Below are positions 43,901 through 51,837 of a stretch of DNA of 64,000 nucleotides, piece after piece. The position numbers and the translations under genes are program-made. A model generated the notes under the pieces. It had not been told where the DNA came from, did no database searches, and worked only from the letters and a program-made list of their open reading frames with translations. The first letter of the stretch is position 1. Each line of letters opens with the position of its first letter. Where the stretch lies: assembly GCF_900101855.1 (NCBI RefSeq), contig NZ_FMVC01000001.1, positions 771,965 through 835,964 of the forward strand, in the 5' to 3' direction. Source of the stretch: Flavobacterium anhuiense (GTDB lineage: Bacteria > Bacteroidota > Bacteroidia > Flavobacteriales > Flavobacteriaceae).

Positions 43901-44147
43901 TGTTGATCGATTTCATATACAGCATATTTTCAACACCATTTACTTTTTGCTCAATAGGAGTTGCCACTGCCTGTTCCACATTCAGCGCATTTGCTCCAGT
44001 AAAAGAGGTGGTAATTTTTACAACAGGCGGGTTAATATCCGGATATTGCGAAATAGGTGTTTTTTGTAATGCCAGTAATCCAAGTATCACAATAATAATA
44101 CTAATTACAATGGCAACAATCGGTCTTCGAACGAAAAATTCTCCCAT
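40974..44147 (-). CDS. RND efflux transporter, HAE1 family
   Basis: This 1057-residue inner-membrane pump has 12 membrane helices and two large periplasmic loops, like AcrB. Visible family features are the N-terminal FFVRRPIVAIVISIIIVILGLLALQKTPISQYP, the TM4 proton-relay segment VLAIGIVVDDAIVVVEAV with the Asp-Asp pair, the TM5 start SGPVIAIALILCAVFIPV, and in the second half QIGLVLLIGLVAKNAILIVEFAKE and RFRPILMTAFAFILGVVPL. It works with the adaptor and outer channel encoded in the same operon. The HAE1 type exports drugs or hydrophobic compounds rather than metals. The adaptor gene is 18 bases upstream. Confidence 0.97.
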   Translation of the reverse strand: MGEFFVRRPIVAIVISIIIVILGLLALQKTPISQYPDINPPVVKITTSFTGANALNVEQAVATPIEQKVNGVENMLYMKSINTSDGACTIEVTFDVGTNLDNANMLTQNRQNQSAPFMPSSVKQQGVVVKKSLSFPMMLFTITSNNPKYDAKFLNNYASINVVDQLARIKGVGEVALFGGSDYSMRIWLKADMMSKLGVTVEDVKNALNAQNMISPGGKFGAEPAPPNTEFTYGVTLQDRLVTEKEFGNIVVRSKEDGAQVLLGDIARIELGTENYSSTARRNSSPSAVVALYQMPGSNALDVAETAKSTMKQLSERFPQDVVYQESLDTTLAITAGVDDIVHTLFEAIILVILVVFIFLQNWRATLIPLITVPVSLIGTIAVFPMLGFSINTLSLLGLVLAIGIVVDDAIVVVEAVIHHIEHGKNPREATIQAMKEVSGPVIAIALILCAVFIPVAMTPGITGRFYQQFAITIAVSVAFSAFSALSLSPALCAMLLKPTKPLDQQKGWLAKFFSWFNRVFENVTGKYIGGATFFAKKAMRIIVLLAVILASIVLLGKKIPLGFIPEEDQGYVLVNIALPPASSLQRTDEISKKVDSFLKEEKSILSYTTINGFSMLTNSYQPNNAFIFISLKPWEERAETAKQFVDRFNKKLATQITTATCFSFGPPAIQGLGASAGFSLMLQDRGGNTPQYLAEQTQKFIAAAQQRPEIKRIYTTFNAGTPQIKLDIDNDKAMKLGIPVSKVTEALGAFLGGSYVNDFNRFGRQYKVYVQGEAINRVKPEDLNMIYVKNNKGDMLPVSTLVTATKVSGPDFTNRLNLFRSAEIGGSPNDGYSSAQALTALEEVAKETLPADMSYDYINLSYQEKHSPGGSSVFIMALVFVFLILAAQYESWKLPFSVLLGAPFAVFGAFLGLLLARFGSDAYVNNVFAQIGLVLLIGLVAKNAILIVEFAKEEYEKGKPLYESAMYAARLRFRPILMTAFAFILGVVPLLTATGAGSQARIVMGMAVFSGMLIATVLGVLIVPGLFVMIEKIGHKKEETIATGENNVESNTTDHE

Positions 44148-44165
44148 AATAATATGTGATTTAGA

Positions 44166-45311
44166 TTACTTTGCAGCTACGGTTTCTGGATCGCCCAATT
44201 GCCATTGAACGTTTTTTGGAGTAATAACACTTCCATTCTTTAATAAAGAAGTACCTCCCATGGCTATCTTATCGCCTGGTTTTAACCCTTCTTCAATAAT
44301 GTATCCATTTTTAACGGCTGGACCAGGTTTAACAATCTGCATCTGAACTTTATTATCATTACCGACTACATAAACTTGGTAGATTCCTTGGACTTCGATA
44401 ACAGCACGCTGCGGAATTACGATTGCTTCCTTACGAATGTCTGTAAGAAGCGCGACTTTTACATATTGTCCAGGACGAAGCAATTTATCTGGATTAGGAA
44501 ACGTTGCTTCAAATGTGATTGCTCCAGTAGAAGGATCAATCTGTCTGTCGGCAAAACTTACTTTTCCTGTTTCTGGATAAGTAGAACCGTCAGATAATTT
44601 TATAGTTACAGTTGCTCCCGAGCCTTTTAAGGCCGAATTAGGTTTGTTGAACTCTCTAAAAAGACGCAGAAATTCTTGTTCGCTAATAGTAAATCGTACC
44701 CTTACATCTCCTAAGTCTGAAATAGTATTTAGAATAGACATTGCACCAGGTCTTACATAATCGCCTACGCGAACTTTGGAAATGCCAATTAATCCTGAAA
44801 TTGGAGCTAAAATTTGACAATAGCCTAATTCGATCTTAGCATTTTGTACCGAAGCGTCTGAAGCTTTTATTTGAGCTAATGAAGCATTATACGCCGCTTT
44901 TGCCGAGACCAGTTCGCGTTGGCTGACAGCATTCATCTTTGCTAAAGGCGTTATCATATCTAAATCTGATTTTGTTTTAGATAAACGCGCCTGTGATTCT
45001 GCTGCAACTCCCTGAGCTTCGTTCAATTTAGCTTTGTAAGGTAAAGGGTCAATTGTGTAAAGCACTTGTCCTTTTTTAACAAAACTTCCTTCTTTGAAGT
45101 TCATACTTTCGATAATACCATCAACTCGCGGGTTAATTTGTATATCTGATTGACCAAAAGTCTGCCCCGTATATTCAGATTCTAATTTTACATCTTGCTG
45201 TAAAACAGAAGTGACTGAAATTTCTAATGGTTTTGGACTTGGGGGTGTCTCTTTTTTGCAAGAAAAAATAAAAAGACTAAGTAAAATTGCTGAGGAGTAG
45301 ATTTTGTTCAT
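44166..45311 (-). CDS. RND efflux periplasmic adaptor (membrane fusion protein)
   Basis: This 381-residue lipoprotein (lipobox FSC, C17) links the pump to the outer channel. The family parts are there: the lipoyl-like domain (INPRVDGIIESMNFKEGSFVKKGQVLYTIDPLPYKAKL ... CQILAPISGLIGISKVRVGDYVRPG), a helical hairpin (AQGVAAESQARLSKTKSDLDMITPLAKMNAVSQRELVSAKAAYNASLAQIKASDASVQNAKIEL), the beta-barrel and the membrane-proximal part. It is first in a three-gene operon. The upstream spacer is 259 bases of A/T-rich DNA, with no regulator gene next to it. Confidence 0.95.
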   Translation of the reverse strand: MNKIYSSAILLSLFIFSCKKETPPSPKPLEISVTSVLQQDVKLESEYTGQTFGQSDIQINPRVDGIIESMNFKEGSFVKKGQVLYTIDPLPYKAKLNEAQGVAAESQARLSKTKSDLDMITPLAKMNAVSQRELVSAKAAYNASLAQIKASDASVQNAKIELGYCQILAPISGLIGISKVRVGDYVRPGAMSILNTISDLGDVRVRFTISEQEFLRLFREFNKPNSALKGSGATVTIKLSDGSTYPETGKVSFADRQIDPSTGAITFEATFPNPDKLLRPGQYVKVALLTDIRKEAIVIPQRAVIEVQGIYQVYVVGNDNKVQMQIVKPGPAVKNGYIIEEGLKPGDKIAMGGTSLLKNGSVITPKNVQWQLGDPETVAAK

Positions 45312-45570
45312 TGTTAAATTCTTTTAGATAAAATTCATTAAACACAACTAATTAAAAACCAGTAAACTGCATTAGCTAAGTTAGTGTTTTTTTGGTTAAA
45401 TGGATAAATATTGTGTGAATTTTGTTAATTTTAGTTAAAATTTTATTTATCTGATTTTCAGTTAATAATGTTCAAACGGATAAAATGCAACATAATATCG
45501 ATAAACTGCATTTTTGTAGGAATAATTTATTTTATGTATTAGTAAAAATAATTCAAAAACTTTTGTAATT

Positions 45571-46533
45571 ATGTCAAAAAATAACAAGAAAAAACATAAA
45601 AAAACCGATGGAGATGACAATGATTTAAAAAAAATAACAAAAAAGGAATTATTGCATCGAGCTAAAAAATTTTCTGACCAATATTGTGTTGGCGACGATA
45701 AAGATTTTACATTAAAAGATAAACCGACATCTTATTCTGGAGATGAAGACAAAGCATTGATTCAGAAAACACTAAAAATGGGAGTTAAGGCTCTCGCCGC
45801 CATGCAAGATATTTTGTATGCGCAGGATAAATGGTCGGTTCTTATCATCTTTCAAGCTATGGACGCCGCTGGGAAAGATGGTGCAATCAAACATGTGATG
45901 TCGGGCATAAATCCGCAGGGCTGTCAAGTTTCTTCTTTTAAAGGACCAAGTTCAGAAGAATTAGATCATGATTATTTATGGCGCTGTCAAAAACATTTGC
46001 CAGAAAGAGGCCGAATAGGAATCTTTAACCGCTCTTATTATGAAGAAGTTCTTGTAGTTCGCGTTCATGAACAGATATTAAGAGGGCAAAAAATCCCTGA
46101 AAAACTGATTACCAAAGATATTTGGGAAAACCGTTTTGAGGATATTCGAAATTTCGAAAAATATCTTACTAGGAACGGAACCATTGTCATTAAATTTTTT
46201 CTAAATGTTTCTAAAGAAGAACAAAAAAGAAGATTTATAGAAAGGGTTGACAATCCTGATAAAAATTGGAAATTTAGTGCAGCTGATGCCAAAGAGCGCG
46301 GTTATTGGGACGAATATATGCATGCTTATGAAGAATTAATCAGAAATACATCAACCAAGAAATCACCTTGGTATGTTATTCCCGCGGACAATAAAGCGTA
46401 TGCCCGAATTGCAATTGCTTCTGCAATTATTCATGCTTTAGACGAAATGGATTTAGAATATCCTAAAGTAAGTCCCGAAAAAATAGCAGAATTGAATGAG
46501 GTAAAAAAAGCATTGTTAGAAGAAAAAGAGTAA
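45571..46533 (+). CDS. Polyphosphate kinase 2 family protein
   Basis: This 320-residue enzyme belongs to the PPK2 family, which moves phosphate between polyphosphate and nucleotides. The Walker A-like loop is in FQAMDAAGKDGAIKHVMSGINPQG, followed by FKGPSSEELDHDYLWRCQKHLPERGRIGIFNRSYYEEVLVVRVH (with the conserved Arg and Asn) and IRNFEKYLTRNGTIVIKFFLNVSKEEQKRRF. The Lys-rich N terminus (NKKKHKKTDGDD) is probably disordered. Whether it makes GTP or ATP, or works on nucleoside mono- or diphosphates, cannot be told by sequence alone. It stands alone on the plus strand. Confidence 0.93.
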   Translation: MSKNNKKKHKKTDGDDNDLKKITKKELLHRAKKFSDQYCVGDDKDFTLKDKPTSYSGDEDKALIQKTLKMGVKALAAMQDILYAQDKWSVLIIFQAMDAAGKDGAIKHVMSGINPQGCQVSSFKGPSSEELDHDYLWRCQKHLPERGRIGIFNRSYYEEVLVVRVHEQILRGQKIPEKLITKDIWENRFEDIRNFEKYLTRNGTIVIKFFLNVSKEEQKRRFIERVDNPDKNWKFSAADAKERGYWDEYMHAYEELIRNTSTKKSPWYVIPADNKAYARIAIASAIIHALDEMDLEYPKVSPEKIAELNEVKKALLEEKE

Positions 46534-46784
46534 CCTTTTACAGCTATAAAGATTGATTTCGGCGTTTTTGTTTAAGTAAATAATATTTGGTACAACGTTC
46601 TGCAAAGAACACCAATCGGATTGATATAGGTTGTAAAATCAATTTATAAGGAGCCAAAAGATGTTAAAAAAATCAGATAATTGGTGCAAGAACATTTTTA
46701 ATCTCAAAATAAACTCTAAATTTGCCGCAGATTTTAAGGAAAATCTAAAAAAAAATATATTCTTAACTTAAAACTGTTTATAGC

Positions 46785-48143
46785 ATGCAACTGTATAACA
46801 CTTTAAGCGCAGAAGAGAGAGCCATCATGATCGATGATGCGGGTAAACAACGTCTTACGTTGTCTTTCTATGCGTATGCCAAAATTCAAGATCCACAAAA
46901 ATTTCGTAACGATTTATTCATTGCCTGGAACGCACTAGATGCATTGGGGAGAATTTACGTTGCCCATGAAGGAATTAATGCTCAGATGAGTGTTCCTGCA
47001 GAAAATTTTGAAGCTTTTAGAGAAACGCTTGAAGCTTACGATTTCATGAAAGGCATACGATTGAATGTTGCCGTAGAACAAGACGATCACTCCTTTTTAA
47101 AATTGACCATAAAAGTGCGTCATAAAATCGTTGCTGACGGTTTAAATGATGATACTTTTGATGTTACTAATATTGGTGTTCACTTAAAAGCCAAAGAATT
47201 TAACGAAATCCTTGATGATCCAAACACAATTGTGGTTGATTTTAGAAATCACTACGAAAGTGAAGTGGGACATTTTAAAGGTGCTATTACGCCAGATGTG
47301 GAAACTTTCAGAGAGAGTTTACCTATTATCAACGAACAGCTTAAAGATTACAAAGAAGATAAAAATCTTGTAATGTACTGCACAGGTGGTATTCGTTGTG
47401 AAAAAGCGAGTGCTTATTTCAAACGCCAAGGCTTCAAAAACGTTTATCAGTTAGAAGGCGGTATTATTAATTACGCTAAACAATTGAAAGAAGAAGGTTT
47501 AGAAAGCAAATTCATAGGTAAAAACTTCGTATTTGATAATCGTCTGGGCGAAAGAATTACTGATGATATTATTTCGCAATGCCACCAATGCGGAAAACCT
47601 TGCGATAATCACACCAACTGTGAAAACGACGGATGTCATTTATTGTTTATTCAATGTGACGAATGTAAAGCCGCAATGGAAAACTGCTGCTCTACAGAAT
47701 GTTTAGAGATTATTCACATGCCTTTAGTTGACCAAGTTCGTTTGAGAACTGGAAAACAAGTTGGAAATAAAGTGTTCAGAAAAGGAAAATCTGAAAATCT
47801 GAAATTCAAACATTCGGGTGACTTGCCAGAAACAGCTTTGGCGACAGCGCAAAAGCAGGCCGATATTCGTCAGAAAATAAAAGTGAAGAAAGTACTTCTT
47901 GGAAAAGCAGAACATTATTATGTAAAAGCTCAAGTTGGGCAATTTACAGTAGAAAATCACGAATTAAATAGCGGTGACAAAATCCTTATTTCAGGTCCGA
48001 CTACAGGCGATCAGGAATTGGTTTTAGATAAAATCATCGTAAACGGTGCAGAAACTCAATCTGCTAAAATTGGTGATAAGGTTACTTTTGAGGTTCCATT
48101 TCGTATCCGTTTGTCAGATAAATTGTATAAAATTGTAAATTAG
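46785..48143 (+). CDS. trhO: tRNA uridine(34) hydroxylase with an added C-terminal domain
   Basis: This 452-residue protein has the TrhO (YceA) plan: an N-terminal ferredoxin-like part (LSFYAYAKIQDPQKFRNDLFIAWNALDALGRIYVAHEGINAQMSV), a rhodanese domain (about 130-230) with the active loop C199-TGGIR-C205, and a Cys-rich region (CHQCGKPCDNHTNC ... CDECKAAMENCCSTEC). TrhO is known to form 5-hydroxyuridine at tRNA position 34 using O2. Beyond the family's usual 310-350 residues, a domain of about 84 residues (369-452) is added, ending FRIRLSDKLYKIVN. It is about half identical, by eye, to the C terminus of the U32 protein encoded at 48900. Confidence 0.92.
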   Translation: MQLYNTLSAEERAIMIDDAGKQRLTLSFYAYAKIQDPQKFRNDLFIAWNALDALGRIYVAHEGINAQMSVPAENFEAFRETLEAYDFMKGIRLNVAVEQDDHSFLKLTIKVRHKIVADGLNDDTFDVTNIGVHLKAKEFNEILDDPNTIVVDFRNHYESEVGHFKGAITPDVETFRESLPIINEQLKDYKEDKNLVMYCTGGIRCEKASAYFKRQGFKNVYQLEGGIINYAKQLKEEGLESKFIGKNFVFDNRLGERITDDIISQCHQCGKPCDNHTNCENDGCHLLFIQCDECKAAMENCCSTECLEIIHMPLVDQVRLRTGKQVGNKVFRKGKSENLKFKHSGDLPETALATAQKQADIRQKIKVKKVLLGKAEHYYVKAQVGQFTVENHELNSGDKILISGPTTGDQELVLDKIIVNGAETQSAKIGDKVTFEVPFRIRLSDKLYKIVN

Positions 48144-48166
48144 CGGTTTTTTAATGCTACTTTACA

Positions 48167-48598
48167 ATGTCACATTCTTTTGCTAAATTATGGATTCATG
48201 CCATTTGGTCTACCAAAAACCGTAAGGAATTAATTGACTTTTCAATTGAAAAAAAGGTATACGATTATATTCACAATGAGTTAATTGAATTGGGTTGTCC
48301 TGTTAGAATCATAAACGGAATGCCTGATCATGTACATATTTTATTTTTATTGAATCCCCAAAAATCTATTTCGGATGTAATTCGTCAAGCGAAAGGAGTT
48401 TCATCTCATTGTATAAATGGAGAAAATTTAATTCTTGAAAAATTCGCATGGCAAAAGGGCTATGCGGCTTTTGCTGTAAGCGAGTCTCAGCTTGATCTTG
48501 TTTTTAATTACATTAAAAAACAAAAGCAGTATCACCTCAATAAGGATGGACAGCAGGAATTTGATGAATTTGTAAAACTGCATGGGTTTGAAAATTAA
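48167..48598 (+). CDS. Y1 (HUH) transposase, RAYT or IS200-like
   Basis: This 143-residue protein has the HUH pair H55-V-H57 in GMPDHVHILFLL and the catalytic Tyr in FNYIKKQKQYH (Y115, with Q119 as in YxxxQ of IS200-type TnpA). Such enzymes cut and join single-stranded DNA at hairpins. A paired palindrome lies right after the gene (48635-48726), while only 23 bases separate it from trhO, so the left-end hairpin of a complete IS200 is not seen. That favours a REP-associated tyrosine transposase (RAYT), although the short length is closer to IS200 TnpA. It appears intact. It sits between trhO and trhP. Confidence 0.85.
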   Translation: MSHSFAKLWIHAIWSTKNRKELIDFSIEKKVYDYIHNELIELGCPVRIINGMPDHVHILFLLNPQKSISDVIRQAKGVSSHCINGENLILEKFAWQKGYAAFAVSESQLDLVFNYIKKQKQYHLNKDGQQEFDEFVKLHGFEN

Positions 48599-48899
48599 AT
48601 CGATTTCAAGACATAAAAGATATCACAATATAGAATATAGCCCACGGTTTCAACCGTGGGAAACGTATTGTTGCGTAACGTTAAGGATGCCCATTGTGTT
48701 CCCACGGTTGAAACCGTGGGCTATATTTGATAAAGATTGAGTTACAATTATGGACATGGCAAATGATTTATCATTGGGCTACTGCAAATAAATTTTTAAA
48801 ATATAGACTATGATATAAATCATAGAAATCAATTTATACCCACATTATTTTTGTCAATTTTTAGATAACTAGATTCTAGAAACATATCATAGTAATAAA
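48599..48899. other. Spacer between the Y1 transposase and trhP
   Basis: This 301-base spacer holds the paired REP palindrome at 48635-48726. Further on, TATTTTTG at 48846-48853 matches TAnnTTTG about 47 bases before the trhP ATG, but no TTG lies at the right distance upstream. I see no further open frame. Confidence 0.5.
48635..48726. repeat. BIME-like pair of REP hairpins next to the Y1 transposase
   Basis: Each unit is a hairpin of two 9-base arms: CCCACGGTTTCAACCGTGGG (48641-48660) and CCCACGGTTGAAACCGTGGG (48701-48720). The two units, with flanks ATATAG and CTATAT, are in inverted orientation around 38 bases. The outer inverted repeat thus has 28-base arms (48635-48662 and 48699-48726). 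Paired inverted hairpins beside a Y1 transposase are the usual layout of REP/BIME elements. Confidence 0.8.
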
Positions 48900-50141
48900 A
48901 TGACAACAAATAATAAAATCGAACTCATGTCTCCGGCAGGAGATTTTGAATCGCTTCAGGCTGCTTTAGATAATGGCTGTGATTCCGTATATTTTGGAGT
49001 TGAACAGCTTAATATGCGTGCAAGATCAACAGTTAATTTTACGATTGATGATTTAAAAGAAATTGCCAATCGATGTGAAGCCAAAAGCGTCCGAAGCTAC
49101 CTTACTTTAAACACTATTATTTACGATCACGATTTATCAGTCGTAAAAACATTATTGACAAAAGCCAAAGAAGCCAATATTACAGCGGTCATTGCATCAG
49201 ATCAAGCTGTAATTGCGATGGCAAGATCGATTGGAATGGAAGTTCATATTTCAACACAATTGAATATAACGAATATTGAAACCATAAAATTCTACAGTTT
49301 GTTTGCCGATACAATGGTTTTAAGTCGTGAATTGAGTTTGCGTCAAGTAAAGAATATCACAGATCAAATAGAGAAAGAGCAGATAAAGGGCCCGAACGGA
49401 AATTTAGTAGAAATCGAAATTTTTGGTCACGGAGCTTTGTGTATGGCCGTTTCGGGAAAATGTTATTTGAGTTTGCACTCGCATAATTCCTCTGCAAATC
49501 GTGGCGCGTGCAAACAAAACTGCCGAAAAAAATATACGGTTATTGATCAGGAAACAGGTTTCGAAATCGAATTGGATAACGAATATATGATGTCGCCAAA
49601 AGATTTGTGTACGATTGATTTCTTAGATCAGGTGATCGATTCTGGAGTGAAGGTTTTAAAAATAGAAGGACGAGGCCGTGCGCCAGAGTATGTGGCAACA
49701 GTAACCAAAACGTATCGTGAAGCAATTGATGCGTATTACAATGGAACTTTCTCAAAAGAAAAAACCACTGAATGGATAAAAGCTTTAGAAACAGTTTACA
49801 ACCGTGGATTTTGGTCAGGTTATTATTTAGGTCAGGAATTAGGCGAATGGAGCGATATTCCAGGATCGGCAGCAACACAAAAGAAGGTTTATGTGGGTAG
49901 GGGATTGCATTATTTTCCGAAAGCTGAAATCGGTCAATTTAAGATTGAAGCGTATGATATTAAAATCGGAGATAAAATCTTAGTCACAGGGCCAAGCACA
50001 GGAGCTCAGGAAATGATTATTAATGAAATGTTTGTAAATGATGCTCCGGGAGAAAAAGCCACAAAAGGAGATTACTGCAGTTTCAAACTTCCGTTTAGAA
50101 TCAGAATGTCGGACAAATTATATAAAATTGTTGAGGCGTAA
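48900..50141 (+). CDS. trhP: U32 family peptidase-like tRNA hydroxylation protein
   Basis: This 413-residue protein has the U32 peptidase signature in EIFGHGALCMAVSGKCYLSLHS. Four cysteines (C181, C188, C204, C208) in that region and in NRGACKQNCRKKY could hold an iron-sulfur cluster. YegQ/TrhP of this family is known to be needed for O2-independent, prephenate-dependent formation of 5-hydroxyuridine at tRNA position 34. The C-terminal domain (about 329-413), opening KVYVGRGLHYFPKAEIGQF and ending FRIRMSDKLYKIVEA, is the U32 C-terminal domain and is mirrored in trhO two genes upstream. A ferredoxin gene overlaps its stop. The assignment rests on family and context. Confidence 0.85.
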   Translation: MTTNNKIELMSPAGDFESLQAALDNGCDSVYFGVEQLNMRARSTVNFTIDDLKEIANRCEAKSVRSYLTLNTIIYDHDLSVVKTLLTKAKEANITAVIASDQAVIAMARSIGMEVHISTQLNITNIETIKFYSLFADTMVLSRELSLRQVKNITDQIEKEQIKGPNGNLVEIEIFGHGALCMAVSGKCYLSLHSHNSSANRGACKQNCRKKYTVIDQETGFEIELDNEYMMSPKDLCTIDFLDQVIDSGVKVLKIEGRGRAPEYVATVTKTYREAIDAYYNGTFSKEKTTEWIKALETVYNRGFWSGYYLGQELGEWSDIPGSAATQKKVYVGRGLHYFPKAEIGQFKIEAYDIKIGDKILVTGPSTGAQEMIINEMFVNDAPGEKATKGDYCSFKLPFRIRMSDKLYKIVEA

Positions 50142-50371
50142 TGGTTATTGTAACTTTACAAAGAGATAAATGCATTGGCTGTAACTATTGCGTTGAAATG
50201 GATCCAGTTCATTTTCAAATGTCAAAAAAAGACGGGAAATCGGTTCTCATCCATTCGCAAAATGCAAAAGGATTTTTTACTTTAAAATCTCCTAATCATG
50301 CCATTGTAGAAAGCTGTGAATTGGCGGCAAAAGCTTGTCCGGTGAAGATTATTACGGTTAAAGAGACTTGA
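50141..50371 (+). CDS. Single-cluster 4Fe-4S ferredoxin
   Basis: This 76-residue ferredoxin has the ligands C11-IG-C14-NY-C17 near the N terminus and C66-P in AAKACPVKI at the end, giving one [4Fe-4S] cluster. C59 (VESCELAA) is an extra Cys. The second half, LKSPNHAIVESCELAAKACPVKIITV, is typical of the single-cluster ferredoxins. Its start overlaps the trhP stop by one base (TAATG), so it is translationally coupled and probably supplies electrons to, or is matured with, the U32 protein (inference). Confidence 0.93.
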   Translation: MVIVTLQRDKCIGCNYCVEMDPVHFQMSKKDGKSVLIHSQNAKGFFTLKSPNHAIVESCELAAKACPVKIITVKET

Positions 50372-50390
50372 GAAATATGTTTTAAAGCAT

Positions 50391-50422
50391 ACCCTCTATT
50401 TGTAGTAATACAAAAGGGTTTT
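50391..50422. terminator. Convergent terminator after the ferredoxin gene
   Basis: ACCCTCTATTTGTA pairs imperfectly with TACAAAAGGGT (a bulge in the stem), followed by a T run at 50419-50422. It lies between the ferredoxin (plus) and the lipoprotein at 50424 (minus). Confidence 0.5.
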
Positions 50423-50423
50423 A

Positions 50424-51176
50424 TTATTCATCGTAAAGATGCAGTTCATCAAAATCTTTGATTTCAGATAGTTTTAGGAGTTTGGTTCGGGCAATTTTAG
50501 TTTCCGTTTTTTCAAAAATTTCGTCACCATCATATGTGTTTTCGTTGACGTTCTGGTTTACAATCTTTTTTCTGGTCAGGAAATTGATACTAGTTTCGGT
50601 AAGAATAACTGGTCCATGATTGCTGCTGGCATCATAACCTATAAGTTCGAAATCTGAGTTTTGATACCTGAAAGTATATTTCCAATAACCATATCTTCCA
50701 TGAGCATAGTCCACATATAATTTGTCATTTTTTACTTCAATATAAAGTTCGGGTGCGTAATAAACACCGCCATCCTCATTTTCGGAAGAAAAACAGTCGT
50801 AGTTTTTAACGGCTAATTCATAACCGCCATTTTTGTTTAATAATGCTATAATTCCTCTGCGATTTCGGTCTAATTCACCGCGATATTCGTCTGTAACTAT
50901 TTTGCTTTTATCTGTCCCTTTAATAATCAAGATGCAATCTTCCAGTCCATCTTTATTAAAATCGCCTTTAATTGTATCAAAAGGAACATAGTTTTTAGGT
51001 ATAAAATCTGAAATATCTTTTTTGATATCGATGGCAGATTCTTCCACTTCTGGAATTTCTTTTAATTCAGTGACTTCTGTATTTGATTCTTTGACTACAG
51101 TTTTAGAATCTTTACAGCTGATGATTGTAAACAACAGAAAAACTGTTGCCGTAATGTATAAGTAATTTTTTATCAT
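50424..51176 (-). CDS. Lipoprotein of unknown function with an FG-GAP-like calcium loop
   Basis: This 250-residue lipoprotein has the lipobox ISC (C21). The mature part, after a Glu/Lys-rich linker (about 25-60), contains IKGDFNKDGLEDCILIIKG, which has the DxNxDGxxD form of the calcium-binding loop of FG-GAP/VCBS repeats. The rest is beta-rich (YAPELYIEVKNDKLYVDYAHGRYGYWKYTFRY). I recognise no named family. It is the first of several minus-strand genes ahead of the convergent ferredoxin, and 101 bases separate it from the next gene. Confidence 0.75.
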   Translation of the reverse strand: MIKNYLYITATVFLLFTIISCKDSKTVVKESNTEVTELKEIPEVEESAIDIKKDISDFIPKNYVPFDTIKGDFNKDGLEDCILIIKGTDKSKIVTDEYRGELDRNRRGIIALLNKNGGYELAVKNYDCFSSENEDGGVYYAPELYIEVKNDKLYVDYAHGRYGYWKYTFRYQNSDFELIGYDASSNHGPVILTETSINFLTRKKIVNQNVNENTYDGDEIFEKTETKIARTKLLKLSEIKDFDELHLYDE

Positions 51177-51277
51177 CTTTTGTTGTTTGGGATTTTAGCT
51201 TTATAATTCATCAAGAAATAATATCTAATGTTTTCTTGTTATTATTTCTTGATGAGTTTAAGTTTTACCTGAAAATA

Positions 51278-51820
51278 TTAAATTCCAATTTTAGCATTTA
51301 TATTATGCTTGTCGACATACGCTTGCGCCACATTCATCAATTTAGTAAACTTCGTATCTATATCTTTTTGAGTTGAAGCATCAAAATCTGCAATTGCTTT
51401 TTCAATTTGTTGGGGAGAAGCTTTTTCATCTTTCAGTTTGGCAATTGGCAAATAGCCTTCTTTTTGTTTCGCAATTGCATAAATAAATAAATCTTTTGAT
51501 GCTTGAAGAAGTTCTTTATTGTCTTCATCTTCTGGTATGTCCTGAATATTTTTTAATCGAGTTTCTAAATTTGTTATATCATATTTAAAAGAATCGTAAT
51601 AAGTTGAAGGAACCATCTTTTTTTGATTTTCATCATAAACTTGTGCTTCAGATTGCAGTTTTTCACTGATTTCTTTGCTTCCAAAACGAGACAATAAGTT
51701 CGAATTTAAAGCAGCAATTTCAAATGTTTTTTCTGGTGAAAGGTTGGTGCATGAGGTAGAAACTAAGCTTCCGGCAATTAATACTAAAAATAGGGTTGTG
51801 GCATTTAAGATTTTTTTCAT
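51278..51820 (-). CDS. Lipoprotein of unknown function next to ankyrin genes
   Basis: This 180-residue protein has a lipobox ending STSC (C24). The mature part is mostly helical with many charged residues (for example FGSKEISEKLQSEAQVYDENQKKM and KQKEGYLPIAKLKDEKASPQQIEKAIADFDASTQKDIDTKFTKLMNVAQAYVDKHNI). I do not recognise a family. It follows the ankyrin gene at 51838 after 17 bases on the same strand, so the lipoprotein and the two ankyrin proteins are likely one unit. Confidence 0.75.
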   Translation of the reverse strand: MKKILNATTLFLVLIAGSLVSTSCTNLSPEKTFEIAALNSNLLSRFGSKEISEKLQSEAQVYDENQKKMVPSTYYDSFKYDITNLETRLKNIQDIPEDEDNKELLQASKDLFIYAIAKQKEGYLPIAKLKDEKASPQQIEKAIADFDASTQKDIDTKFTKLMNVAQAYVDKHNINAKIGI

Positions 51821-51837
51821 TTTGTGTTTATTTATAT

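Noticed and set aside
43693-44208. A 171-codon plus frame opposite the start of the RND pump
   Set aside because: It is the complement of a conserved pump segment and has no own features.
46661-46771. A 36-codon frame with an AAGGAG-like site before its ATG, in the ppk2-trhO spacer
   Set aside because: The product is Lys/Asn-rich and looks random, and Bacteroidota rarely use Shine-Dalgarno sites. Conservation would be needed to accept it.
48635-48726. The paired palindrome read as a two-unit CRISPR array
   Set aside because: The two units are in inverted, not direct, orientation, and each is a self-complementary hairpin; there are no spacers of equal length and no cas genes.
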